Source: UBA6522 sp965262365
GTDB taxonomy: Bacteria; Pseudomonadota; Gammaproteobacteria; Steroidobacterales; Rariloculaceae
Assembly: GCA_965262365.1 (NCBI GenBank)
Contig: OZ253541.1
Span: 3,658,001 to 3,722,000 of the forward strand
Direction of reading: 5' to 3'
DNA: 64,000 nucleotides
This document shows, piece by piece, positions 25,760 to 33,576 of the stretch. The translations under genes and the position numbers were made by a program. The notes under the pieces were generated by a model, which saw only the letters and a program-made list of their open reading frames with translations, was not told where the DNA came from and ran no database searches. The stretch's first letter is position 1. Each line of letters begins with the position of its first letter.

Positions 25760-25793
25760 CGCGAGGCCGTTCCCAAAAAGAGACAACCTCGCG
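25760..25793. terminator. Hairpin downstream of the DegQ-like protease gene
   Basis: CGCGAGG (25760-25766) pairs with CCTCGCG (25787-25793) over a 20-base A-rich loop. It lies 109 bases beyond the protease stop on the minus strand and before the receptor gene. The rest of the 247-bp gap is AT-richer and probably holds the receptor promoter. Confidence 0.35.
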
Positions 25794-25901
25794 AATTTGT
25801 CGAAATAGCATAGATTATGTGAACTACCCACGCAACCGAATACAGAATACAGCGGCGCAGATAGGTCTTGAGGACGACGGCGTCCGATGCGGTCGTAACC
25901 G

Positions 25902-27314
25902 TCACCGCATCAGTATCAGCACCCCGCGGTTACCCCTGGCGACCTGGAGGATGACGGCAGCACGTGCATCACCGATGATTTCGCGCGCCTCCATCAGAGT
26001 CCGGACCCGTTGCCGGTTGATATGCGTAATGACATCCCCTGTGCGAAGACCATTGGTGGATGCAGCACTTCCTGGCTCAACGGCTATTGCCAATACGCCC
26101 TCCGTGCCGTTGAAGTCATCTCGCGCCTCGTTGTTTGTGACCAATACGACGCCCTGGAACTCCGGGGCGATTTCGGACAGCTCCGGTGCAATTTCGGGCA
26201 GCGCCTGCGCCTGTCCCGTCGACGGCCGCTCACCCAGGGTCGCCGAGGCGGTAAGCAGGCTCCCGTCGCGGAGGTAGCCCACAGTCACGGTATCTCCGGG
26301 GCGAAGCAGGCCGATCGTGTTGCGAAGCGCTCCAGGACCATCCATCGACTCGCCGTCGACGCTGACAATGACATCGCCGATCTGCAAGCCGCCCGCTTCG
26401 GCTGCCGACCCGGAGGACACCTCCGTGACGAACGCCCCGGCGGTATCGTTCAGATCATAGGTCTCGGCGATGTCGGGGGTGATGGTGCTGATATTGACGC
26501 CCAGGAGTCCCCGCCGGACGGTCCCGAAGGAGATGATCTGATTCATCACGCTGCGGGCCATGTTGACAGGGATCGCAAACCCGATGCCAATGTTGCCGCC
26601 GCTGCCCGAGAAAATGGCCGTATTGATTCCGATCAACTCACCTCGCAGGTTGACCAGCGCACCCCCTGAATTGCCGGGATTGATCGAGGCGTCCGTCTGG
26701 ATGAAGTCCTCATAGGCCTCCTGACTGCGATTGATTCCCGTGCGCCCCAGACCGCTGACGATTCCCGAGGTCACGGTATGCTGCAAACGAAACGGATTGC
26801 CGATGGCCAGAACGAAATCGCCGACGCGCAGGACATCGGAATCGCCCAGCGGCATTTCCTCAAGTCCGTTCGGCTCCACCCGCAATACCGCGATATCCGA
26901 GTCCGCGTCGGACCCGATCACAGTGGCTTCCAGGACGCGGTCGTCCTCGAGCGCGACGTCGATCTCCTCGGCATTCTCGATGACGTGGTAATTGGTCAGG
27001 ATATAGCCGTTCTCAGCATCGACGATCACTCCGGAGCCGGCACTCTGAACCTGGCGGCGACCGGGAGGCGGCAGGAATGGCCCGAAAAAGGGATCCCGGG
27101 ACAGCGGGCTGCCTGTCACCACGCTACCGCTGACGGAGATATTCACCACGGCTGGTGAAACCTCTTCAATGATGGGCGCCAGACTGGGCAGTTCCCGATC
27201 GCCAACCTGCGGCGGCAGGTTTTGCCCCTGCGCCAGGGCCCCGGTCAAAAACAGACACGCTGCGGCGCCTGTCCGCGTGCCGTTAATGTTTCCGATCATT
27301 TGCCTGAAGTTCAT
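25902..27314 (-). CDS. DegQ/DegP-like periplasmic serine protease
   Basis: A 470-residue HtrA-family protease. A signal peptide (hydrophobic TGAAACLFLTGALAQG) is followed by a trypsin-like domain with the triad His in LTNYHVIENAEEID, Asp in DADSDIAVLRV and Ser in NPGNSGGALVNLRGELIGIN. Two PDZ domains follow (LLGVNIS...GSAAEAGGLQIGDVIVSVDG and GVLAIAVEPGSAASTNGLRT). It degrades or refolds misfolded envelope proteins. The frame extends 17 residues further upstream, but the ATG at 27314 gives the signal peptide. Divergent from nrdJ. Confidence 0.92.
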   Translation of the reverse strand: MNFRQMIGNINGTRTGAAACLFLTGALAQGQNLPPQVGDRELPSLAPIIEEVSPAVVNISVSGSVVTGSPLSRDPFFGPFLPPPGRRQVQSAGSGVIVDAENGYILTNYHVIENAEEIDVALEDDRVLEATVIGSDADSDIAVLRVEPNGLEEMPLGDSDVLRVGDFVLAIGNPFRLQHTVTSGIVSGLGRTGINRSQEAYEDFIQTDASINPGNSGGALVNLRGELIGINTAIFSGSGGNIGIGFAIPVNMARSVMNQIISFGTVRRGLLGVNISTITPDIAETYDLNDTAGAFVTEVSSGSAAEAGGLQIGDVIVSVDGESMDGPGALRNTIGLLRPGDTVTVGYLRDGSLLTASATLGERPSTGQAQALPEIAPELSEIAPEFQGVVLVTNNEARDDFNGTEGVLAIAVEPGSAASTNGLRTGDVITHINRQRVRTLMEAREIIGDARAAVILQVARGNRGVLILMR

Positions 27315-27604
27315 ATGCTTGTCCTTCCCACAGTCGTTCGGTGCGGCCCAACCTGGCCGATCCAATTCTCGCTCATCCTAATGGATGCATGCCAGCGGTC
27401 ATGGGTTGCACCCGTCAAAACTCGTCCAGTCTGCTCCGGCACCCAATGCCGAACTTTTTCGGCCGTTCATTGGCCGAAAAGATGGGGTACGAAGCAGGCT
27501 TTTTCAAGACCAGCGGCAATTGGACCGAATCATTCAGGAAGCCGAACCACCGGGAGCTGTGAATAAGTTGTGCGTTAACCATGGAATAAAGCGGGGATAT
27601 CCCG

Positions 27605-27620
27605 ACACAATATGTTGTGG
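27605..27620 (+). promoter_or_regulatory. NrdR box-like site, distal
   Basis: ACACAATATGTTGTGG closely resembles the NrdR consensus (ACACwATATATwGTGT). NrdR is the ATP/dATP-sensing repressor of ribonucleotide reductase genes. It lies 177 bp before the second box. Confidence 0.65.
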
Positions 27621-27739
27621 TCGCGAAAAATCCCGAGATTTTCCGAGAAGATGCGGTATATTTCGATGAATTTGGAGCTAAAAGTCGTAATAAGCTGTTT
27701 TTTATAAAGTTAGTCGCCGGATACTTTTTTCAAAAAAGG

Positions 27740-27769
27740 TTGACATGCACTTTGCACCCGTTCTAGTCT
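27740..27769 (+). promoter_or_regulatory. Candidate sigma70 promoter for nrdJ
   Basis: A perfect -35 TTGACA (27740-27745) is followed after 18 bases by TAGTCT (27764-27769) as a weak -10. The predicted start point falls at about 27776, immediately before the proximal NrdR-like box, giving a leader of ~136 bases. Confidence 0.5.
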
Positions 27770-27781
27770 TTACCATGCGAA

Positions 27782-27797
27782 GCACAAGATATTGTGC
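27782..27797 (+). promoter_or_regulatory. NrdR box-like site, proximal
   Basis: GCACAAGATATTGTGC is a near-perfect palindrome and fits the NrdR box pattern. It lies just downstream of the predicted transcription start, where bound repressor would block the polymerase. Confidence 0.65.
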
Positions 27798-27911
27798 TCA
27801 GGGGAATCGCAGACCTTTTGCTCGCGGGCGGTTGATTTCACCGCTATCCGGGAGGTATCGGCAAGGTTTTCACCGCTCTGGCCGGGCGGGATTAGGAGAC
27901 TGGATCAAGCT

Positions 27912-30900
27912 ATGAAGGCGCCGTTGGAACTCAGTTCCGCAGTGGATCTTCCGTTACAGGAAGCTTCGCTGAATATCTGGGACACAAAATACCGACTAAA
28001 ATCCCGCTCCGGCGAGCCAATCGACCAGGACATATATGGCACCTGCCAGCGTGTCGCCCGGGCGCTGGCCGACGTGGAGCAGGGACCTCGGCGCGACTAC
28101 TGGTACGAGCGTTTTGTCTGGGCATTGCAGCGTGGCGCGATCCCGGCGGGGCGCATCATCTCCAATGCCGGCGCCGGGGAACACAAACCCGCGACGTCGA
28201 CGATCAACTGCACCGTCTCCGACACGGTCGGAGACTCGATGAACGAAATACTGGAGAAGGTCCACGAAGCCGGCATGACGCTCAAGGCAGGCTGCGGGAT
28301 CGGCTACGAATTCTCCACCCTTCGGCCGCGGGGCGCCTACGTATCCGGCGCCGGAGCGCATACCTCGGGCCCGCTGTCGTTCATGGATATCTACGACAAG
28401 ATGTGCTTCACCGTATCGTCGGCGGGCGGTCGCCGCGGCGCGCAGATGGGCACCTTCGATGTCGGCCATCCGGACGCCATGGAGTTCATTCGCGCCAAGC
28501 GCGAGGACGGCCGGTTGCGGCAATTCAACCTCTCGCTGCTGATTTCCGACGAGTTCATGGGCGCGGTCAAGAACGACCAACCCTGGCCGCTGGCGTTTCC
28601 CCTCGCTCAGCGCGAGGCTCGGGAAGACAGGGTCGACCTCGAGGACCCGGCTCAGGTGGTCTGGCGCAAATGGCCGACCCGGGACGGCTATATCTGCAAC
28701 GGTGACGGGCTCGTGGCCTGCCGCGTGTACAAGACGATTCCAGCCCGGCGCATGTGGGACATCATCATGTCCTCGACGTACGACTTCGCCGAACCCGGCT
28801 TCGTGCTCATCGACCGGGTCAACGAACTCAACAACAACTGGTGGTGCGAGGAAATCCGCGCCACCAATCCCTGTGTCACCCGTCATACCTGGATTCACAC
28901 CTCCGAAGGACCGCGCCAGGTTGCCGACCTTATAGGGCGACCGTTCGAGGCAATGGTGAATGGGGAGGCGTATCCGACCGATTCGAGAGGTTTCTTTCCG
29001 ACCGGGAAAAGGCAGGTTGTCGAACTCGAAAGCAATGAGGGCTATCGCATGACGCTGACGCCGAATCATCGTGTTCGCCGTGTAGCCTGTTCGTCGCGAT
29101 GGGCCATGAAGACCGAATGGGTAGAGGCGGCGAATCTCGTTGCTGGCGACAAAATCATACTGCATGACCATCGGGGTGCACCTGCATGGAACGGCTCCCA
29201 TACGGAAGGCGAAGGCTATTTGATCGGACTGCTCGTCGGCGACGGAACTCTCAAGGAGGACGAGGCTGTATTGTCCGCATGGCCAGGCGCCATGACGGTG
29301 AATGGCGATTTCCAACGCCCGGGAGCCCTATCCCAAATGCGAGCCGCCGAATTGGCGACGCGTGAGTTACCGCATCGAGCGGATTTTCGCGGATGGCATG
29401 CCATCCGCGGTCGCGGCGAGTACCGAATGAAGCCACGCGCAATCAGACGATTGGCCGATACCCTGGGGCTTCGACCGGGACATAAAACCGTGACGGACAC
29501 GATGCACCGTGCATCGTCCGATTTTCAAATCGGTTTCTTGCGCGGACTGTTCGATTGCGATGCCAGCGTGCAGGGCCATCAAGTCAAGGGAATCAGCATA
29601 CGATTGGCGCAAAGCAACGAAGATCTTCTCGTCGAGGCGCAACGCATGCTCCTTCGTCTGGGCATCGTTTCGCAGTTATACCTGAATCGACGGGACGCAG
29701 GCTACCGGCGTCTGCCCGACGGTCGGGGCGGTTCTCGGGAGTACCCTGCCAAGGCACAGCATGAGCTTGTCATCAGCCAAAATAATATCGAGATTTTTCA
29801 GAACCGGATCGGCTTTGCCGTCTGTGAGAAAAGTCTCAAATTGAAAGCGGCGCTCGCCAATTACCGTCGGCGAGTCAATCGTGAGCGATTTACCGCAACG
29901 CTCAAGTCGATCAACCCGATAACGGAGCACGATGTGTTCGATGTTTCGGTGCCCGGCGCGAATGCCTTCGATGCCAATGGCCTGATGGTTCACAACTGCG
30001 GCGAGCAACCCCTGCCCTCCTACGGCGCCTGCCTTCTCGGCTCGGTCAACCTGACCAAGTTCGTGGTGGACCCGTTCAGCGATCGGGCCCGATTCGATTG
30101 GGACGAGTACCGGGAGGTGGTTCGCGTCTTTACGCGAATGCTCGATAACGTGGTCGAGATCAACGGTCTGCCATTGGAAGCCCAGCGCCGGGAGATCCAC
30201 CGCAAACGCCGTCACGGCATGGGGTTCCTGGGGCTTGGATCCACCCTGGCCCTGCTCGGAATTCGCTATGGATCGCCCGAATCGGTGAAGTTCACGGAGA
30301 AAGTCGCCCGGGAGTTGGCCATTGCCGGTTGGCAGGTCGCCCTGGAACTTGCGCGCGAGAAGGGTCCGGCGCCCATTCTCGTGGAAGAATTCGATGTCAC
30401 CGAGGAAATGCTGTCCATGCGTCTCATGATGCGCAGCGATGGCTGGAAGGTCGGCGACAGGATTCCCGGGCGAATCCTTCACGCCCGATACAGTCATTAC
30501 ATGCGGAACCTGGCTGAAGCAGCGCCCGAACTGGTGGAAGACCTCGCCGAGGAGGGCGCCCGTTTTACCCATCACAGCTCCATCGCGCCCACCGGAACGA
30601 TTTCGCTGTCCCTGGGCAACAACGCCAGCAACGGCATCGAACCTTCCTTCGCCCACCGGTATTTTCGCAACGTGATCATGGCGGGGAAGAAAACCAAGGA
30701 GAAGGTCGAAGTCTTCTCCTTCGAGTTGCTTGCCTACCGGGAACTGGTTAACCGCAACGCGTCCCCAAGTTCCGATAATTCGGCCGACAGGGTGCCGGAC
30801 TACTTCGTCAGTTCCGAGGACATATCTCCGAAAGAGCACGTGGATATCCAGGCGGCCGCCCAGAAATGGATCGATTCATCCATCTCCAAAACCGCCAACG

Positions 30901-31178
30901 TGCCCACTGACTATCCCTATGGGGACTTCAAGGACATCTACCGGTACGCCCACGAGAAGGGCCTGAAAGGCTGCACCACCTTCCGCTTCAATCCCGAGGC
31001 ATTCCAGGGCGTGCTGGTGAAGGAAAAGGATCTGAAAAACACGACCTATCGCTTTGAACTTGCCAACGGCAATTCGATTGAAGCAAGGGGAGACGACGAA
31101 ATCGAGTACGACGGCGAGGTTCACACGGCGGCGAATCTCTTCGACGCTCTGAAAGAGGGCTACTACGGGAAACTTTGA
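27912..31178 (+). CDS. nrdJ: Adenosylcobalamin-dependent (class II) ribonucleotide reductase with intein
   Basis: A 1088-residue precursor; removing the 375-residue intein leaves ~713 residues, a normal class II core. The enzyme reduces ribonucleotides to deoxyribonucleotides using AdoCbl to make a thiyl radical. The redox cysteines are C100 (STINCTVSD) and C707 (YGACLLGSVNL). The radical site is split by the intein: N-P before it, then C696-G-E after it, matching the NxCxE site. The C-terminal zinc ribbon is missing and is supplied by the gene at 31346-32083, as in split NrdJa/NrdJb systems. The start is the ATG at 27912; a frame to 27792 would run over the proximal NrdR box. Confidence 0.95.
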   Translation: MKAPLELSSAVDLPLQEASLNIWDTKYRLKSRSGEPIDQDIYGTCQRVARALADVEQGPRRDYWYERFVWALQRGAIPAGRIISNAGAGEHKPATSTINCTVSDTVGDSMNEILEKVHEAGMTLKAGCGIGYEFSTLRPRGAYVSGAGAHTSGPLSFMDIYDKMCFTVSSAGGRRGAQMGTFDVGHPDAMEFIRAKREDGRLRQFNLSLLISDEFMGAVKNDQPWPLAFPLAQREAREDRVDLEDPAQVVWRKWPTRDGYICNGDGLVACRVYKTIPARRMWDIIMSSTYDFAEPGFVLIDRVNELNNNWWCEEIRATNPCVTRHTWIHTSEGPRQVADLIGRPFEAMVNGEAYPTDSRGFFPTGKRQVVELESNEGYRMTLTPNHRVRRVACSSRWAMKTEWVEAANLVAGDKIILHDHRGAPAWNGSHTEGEGYLIGLLVGDGTLKEDEAVLSAWPGAMTVNGDFQRPGALSQMRAAELATRELPHRADFRGWHAIRGRGEYRMKPRAIRRLADTLGLRPGHKTVTDTMHRASSDFQIGFLRGLFDCDASVQGHQVKGISIRLAQSNEDLLVEAQRMLLRLGIVSQLYLNRRDAGYRRLPDGRGGSREYPAKAQHELVISQNNIEIFQNRIGFAVCEKSLKLKAALANYRRRVNRERFTATLKSINPITEHDVFDVSVPGANAFDANGLMVHNCGEQPLPSYGACLLGSVNLTKFVVDPFSDRARFDWDEYREVVRVFTRMLDNVVEINGLPLEAQRREIHRKRRHGMGFLGLGSTLALLGIRYGSPESVKFTEKVARELAIAGWQVALELAREKGPAPILVEEFDVTEEMLSMRLMMRSDGWKVGDRIPGRILHARYSHYMRNLAEAAPELVEDLAEEGARFTHHSSIAPTGTISLSLGNNASNGIEPSFAHRYFRNVIMAGKKTKEKVEVFSFELLAYRELVNRNASPSSDNSADRVPDYFVSSEDISPKEHVDIQAAAQKWIDSSISKTANVPTDYPYGDFKDIYRYAHEKGLKGCTTFRFNPEAFQGVLVKEKDLKNTTYRFELANGNSIEARGDDEIEYDGEVHTAANLFDALKEGYYGKL
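28872..29996 (+). mobile_element. LAGLIDADG-containing intein inside nrdJ
   Basis: A 375-residue intein from Cys1 (CVTRHTWIHTSEG, after IRATNP) to the terminal Asn of GLMVHN, followed by extein Cys. Splicing blocks are visible: block A at the start, block B as YRMTLTPNHRVR, and blocks F/G as EHDVFDVSVPG and then ANGLMVHN. Two dodecapeptides, GYLIGLLVGDGTL and IGFLRGLFDCDAS, keep both catalytic aspartates, so the homing endonuclease may be active. Insertion is directly before the reductase's radical cysteine, so that cysteine is also the +1 splicing nucleophile. Confidence 0.95.
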
Positions 31179-31342
31179 AGACTAAACGCACCAACCGGCA
31201 TCGGCCCTATGGAGAACTCCAGCAAGGCAAACCCGTCTTCTGGCTGACCCGGCCTCCGCCCTCGAAGTGGCTGAACCTGGTTCGTGCAACGACCCGCCAT
31301 CATGTGGAACGACAGCAAGGAATCAAACCAAAGGCAGGCTGA
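31175..31342 (+). CDS. Small basic ORF between nrdJ and its C-terminal partner
   Basis: A 55-residue frame whose TTG start overlaps the nrdJ stop (TTGA) and whose stop lies 3 bases before the next ATG, filling the gap exactly. The peptide is rich in Arg, Lys and His (KTKRTNRHRPYGELQ, then FWLTRPPPSKWLNLVR) and matches no family I recognise. The tight fit suggests translational coupling of the two reductase halves. It could be a real small subunit or only a spacer frame. Confidence 0.4.
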   Translation: MKTKRTNRHRPYGELQQGKPVFWLTRPPPSKWLNLVRATTRHHVERQQGIKPKAG

Positions 31343-31345
31343 CCC

Positions 31346-32083
31346 ATGCCAACAATCAAGGTAGACGAGAAAATCATCGGCTACGGCGTCGTCAAGGATG
31401 CCCCCGAGCCGGCGCAGCCCAGGGAGCCGAAAGCGCAGGCCGAAAACCGGGCCACGGCTGGAAATCAGGCGCCGACCGGAGACCATAAGGTCATCCGGAT
31501 GCACGAGAAGATCGAGCGGCCCGAGATGCTCGTCGGTTCGACCTACAAGGTGAAGACGCCGGTTTCCGATCACGCGATGTACGTCACCATCAACGACTTC
31601 ATCCTCAACGAAGGCACCGAGCACGAGAAACGCCGCCCGTTTGAAATTTTCATCAATTCCAAGAACCTGGATCACTACCAGTGGATCGTGGCGCTGACCC
31701 GGATCATGTCCGCGGTCTTCCGCAAGGGCGGCGACGTGGCCTTCCTGGTGGACGAACTCAAGGCCGTTTTCGATCCCCGCGGAGGCTATTGGCAACCCGG
31801 CGGCAAGTTCATGCCATCGATCATCGCCGAACTCGGGTACATCGTGGAGCGACACCTGACGCAGATCGGGATGATCGGCCCATCGGGTCCCAGCGAGGAA
31901 CAGCGCAAGGAGTTGGAACGCAAGCGCGCCGAGTTTCAGGCCCAGTCCAGCCAGCAGGACGCTTTTGCGGAGAATTCCTTTCCCGCCGGTGCGCAGTTGT
32001 GCGCAAAGTGCAACACCACCGCCAGCGTGATGCTGGACGGCTGCCTGACGTGCCTGAACTGCGGTTATTCGAAGTGCGGGTGA
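31346..32083 (+). CDS. nrdJb: Class II ribonucleotide reductase C-terminal partner (NrdJb-like, TSCPD domain plus zinc ribbon)
   Basis: A 245-residue protein homologous to the C-terminal part of class II reductases. A flexible Pro/Ala/Gln-rich linker (residues ~20-50) leads to the TSCPD-type domain (RPEMLVGSTYKVKTPVSDHA, RPFEIFINSKNLDHYQW, YWQPGGKFMPSIIAELGYIV). A charged helix follows, then a C-terminal zinc ribbon with LCAKCNT, CLTCLNC and GYSKCG. In one-piece NrdJ this tail carries the cysteines that re-reduce the active-site disulfide. Here it is a separate chain expected to assemble with the nrdJ product. Confidence 0.88.
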   Translation: MPTIKVDEKIIGYGVVKDAPEPAQPREPKAQAENRATAGNQAPTGDHKVIRMHEKIERPEMLVGSTYKVKTPVSDHAMYVTINDFILNEGTEHEKRRPFEIFINSKNLDHYQWIVALTRIMSAVFRKGGDVAFLVDELKAVFDPRGGYWQPGGKFMPSIIAELGYIVERHLTQIGMIGPSGPSEEQRKELERKRAEFQAQSSQQDAFAENSFPAGAQLCAKCNTTASVMLDGCLTCLNCGYSKCG

Positions 32084-32139
32084 GCCGGGTATTCCTCTTA
32101 ACCTGATGATGCGCGTCGCGAGGGCGTCGCACACCGACA

Positions 32140-33561
32140 ATGCCACTTAGCATCCCCGATTTCTCGCGCGTGCGGGTCCTGGTCGCCGGCGATGCGATGC
32201 TGGACGAATACTGGTTCGGCGAGACCGGGCGTATCTCGCCCGAAGCGCCCGTGCCGGTGGTGGAGACTCGCCGCACCGAACGCCGGCCGGGCGGTGCGGG
32301 CAACGTCGCCTGCAACGTTGCCGCGCTGGGCGCCGAAGTGCACCTCGCCGCCGTGGTAGGCGACGACGATCGAGGCACGGCCCTGGAGGAGAAACTCACC
32401 GCCGCCGGCGTCCATTGTCGGCTGCACCGCGCCCGAGGCACGCGCACCATTCACAAACTACGGGTGCTGGCCCGCAACCAGCAACTCATCCGGCTGGACG
32501 CAGAGGAAAACTATGCCGATTGCGCGGCAGCGATGGAGGAATCGTTCGAGCAGTTAGCGGGCCGCACGGATGCGATAGTGCTTTCGGATTACGCCAAGGG
32601 TTGCCTGGCGAAGGTGGAACGGCTCATCGCATACGCCAACGACCACGGAATCCCCGTGCTGGTCGACCCCAGGGGACAGGACTTCAGCCGCTACGCCCAC
32701 GCAACGGTACTGACGCCGAACCAGGCCGAATTCGCGGCCGCGGCCGGAACCTGGTCCGACGAGTCCGACTTCCTGACCCGCGGCGAATCAATGGTCGGGG
32801 AACTTGAACTCAAAGCGTTGCTGGTCACTCGCGGTAAACACGGCATGACCCTCTTCCCCCACGACGAACGGCCGTTGACGCTGCCGGCCCAAGCCAGGGA
32901 AGTATTCGATGTCACCGGCGCAGGCGATACGGTCATCGCGCTCATGGCAGCCGGCATGGCTTGCGGGCTGGACGTGGCCAGCGCCGCGGCGCTGGCCAAT
33001 CTCGGCGCCGGCCTCGTGGTCCGCAAGATCGGTGTCGCCAGCGTATCGCCATCCGAACTGAGGCTGGCGTTGCATCGAAAGGGCGCCGGGGGACGCGGGC
33101 TGGTGGGCGCGGAGGAACTGCTGCCACTCCTCGAAGAATGTCGCTCTCGAGGCGAGCGAGTGGTCATGACCAATGGCTGTTTCGACATCCTCCATGCCGG
33201 ACACGTGAGTTACCTCCAGGAGGCCAAGGCGCTGGGCGATCGACTTGTGGTCGCTGTCAACGATGACGAGTCCGTCGCGCGACTCAAGGGCCGGGAACGC
33301 CCCATCAATTCGCTGGTCGACAGAATGGCCGTCCTCGCCGGGCTGGCGGCGGTGGACTGGGTGGTGCCTTTCGCCGAAGACACCCCGGCGGAACTGATCG
33401 CCCGGGTGCTGCCGGACATACTCGTCAAGGGCGGAGATTACCGCAGCGACGAAATCGCCGGCGGCCAGGCCGTGCTGGACAGCGGCGGCGAAGTCAGAAT
33501 CCTGTGTCTCAAGGAAGGACGCTCGACCAGCGCGATTATCGACGCGATCCGAAGCGGCTGA
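32140..33561 (+). CDS. hldE: Bifunctional heptose 7-phosphate kinase / heptose 1-phosphate adenylyltransferase HldE
   Basis: A 473-residue bifunctional enzyme making ADP-D-glycero-beta-D-manno-heptose for the LPS inner core. Residues ~1-320 are a PfkB-type kinase (RRTERRPGGAGNVACNVAAL, LLVTRGKHGMTLF, DVTGAGDTVIALMAAGMA). Residues ~340-473 are a nucleotidyltransferase (MTNGCFDILHAGHVSYLQEA, LVVAVNDDESVARLKG, ILVKGGDY). Length and order match HldE/RfaE. It lies downstream of the reductase genes and converges with the TolC-type gene. Confidence 0.95.
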   Translation: MPLSIPDFSRVRVLVAGDAMLDEYWFGETGRISPEAPVPVVETRRTERRPGGAGNVACNVAALGAEVHLAAVVGDDDRGTALEEKLTAAGVHCRLHRARGTRTIHKLRVLARNQQLIRLDAEENYADCAAAMEESFEQLAGRTDAIVLSDYAKGCLAKVERLIAYANDHGIPVLVDPRGQDFSRYAHATVLTPNQAEFAAAAGTWSDESDFLTRGESMVGELELKALLVTRGKHGMTLFPHDERPLTLPAQAREVFDVTGAGDTVIALMAAGMACGLDVASAAALANLGAGLVVRKIGVASVSPSELRLALHRKGAGGRGLVGAEELLPLLEECRSRGERVVMTNGCFDILHAGHVSYLQEAKALGDRLVVAVNDDESVARLKGRERPINSLVDRMAVLAGLAAVDWVVPFAEDTPAELIARVLPDILVKGGDYRSDEIAGGQAVLDSGGEVRILCLKEGRSTSAIIDAIRSG

Positions 33562-33576
33562 ACCAGGCCCTGGCCG

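Larger units (their letters stand above)
27315..27911. other. Intergenic control region between degQ-like and nrdJ
   Basis: About 600 bp without a convincing gene. The half nearest the protease has average composition. From about 27580 to 27800 it is AT-rich and holds two NrdR-like boxes and a sigma70-like promoter facing nrdJ. No cobalamin-riboswitch B12 box was recognised in the leader, although class II reductases need adenosylcobalamin. An AGGAG lies 13 bases before the nrdJ ATG. Confidence 0.6.

Noticed and set aside
27776..27911. Possible cobalamin riboswitch in the nrdJ leader
   Set aside because: No B12 box or long conserved helices were recognisable in the ~136-base leader; NrdR-like boxes explain regulation better.
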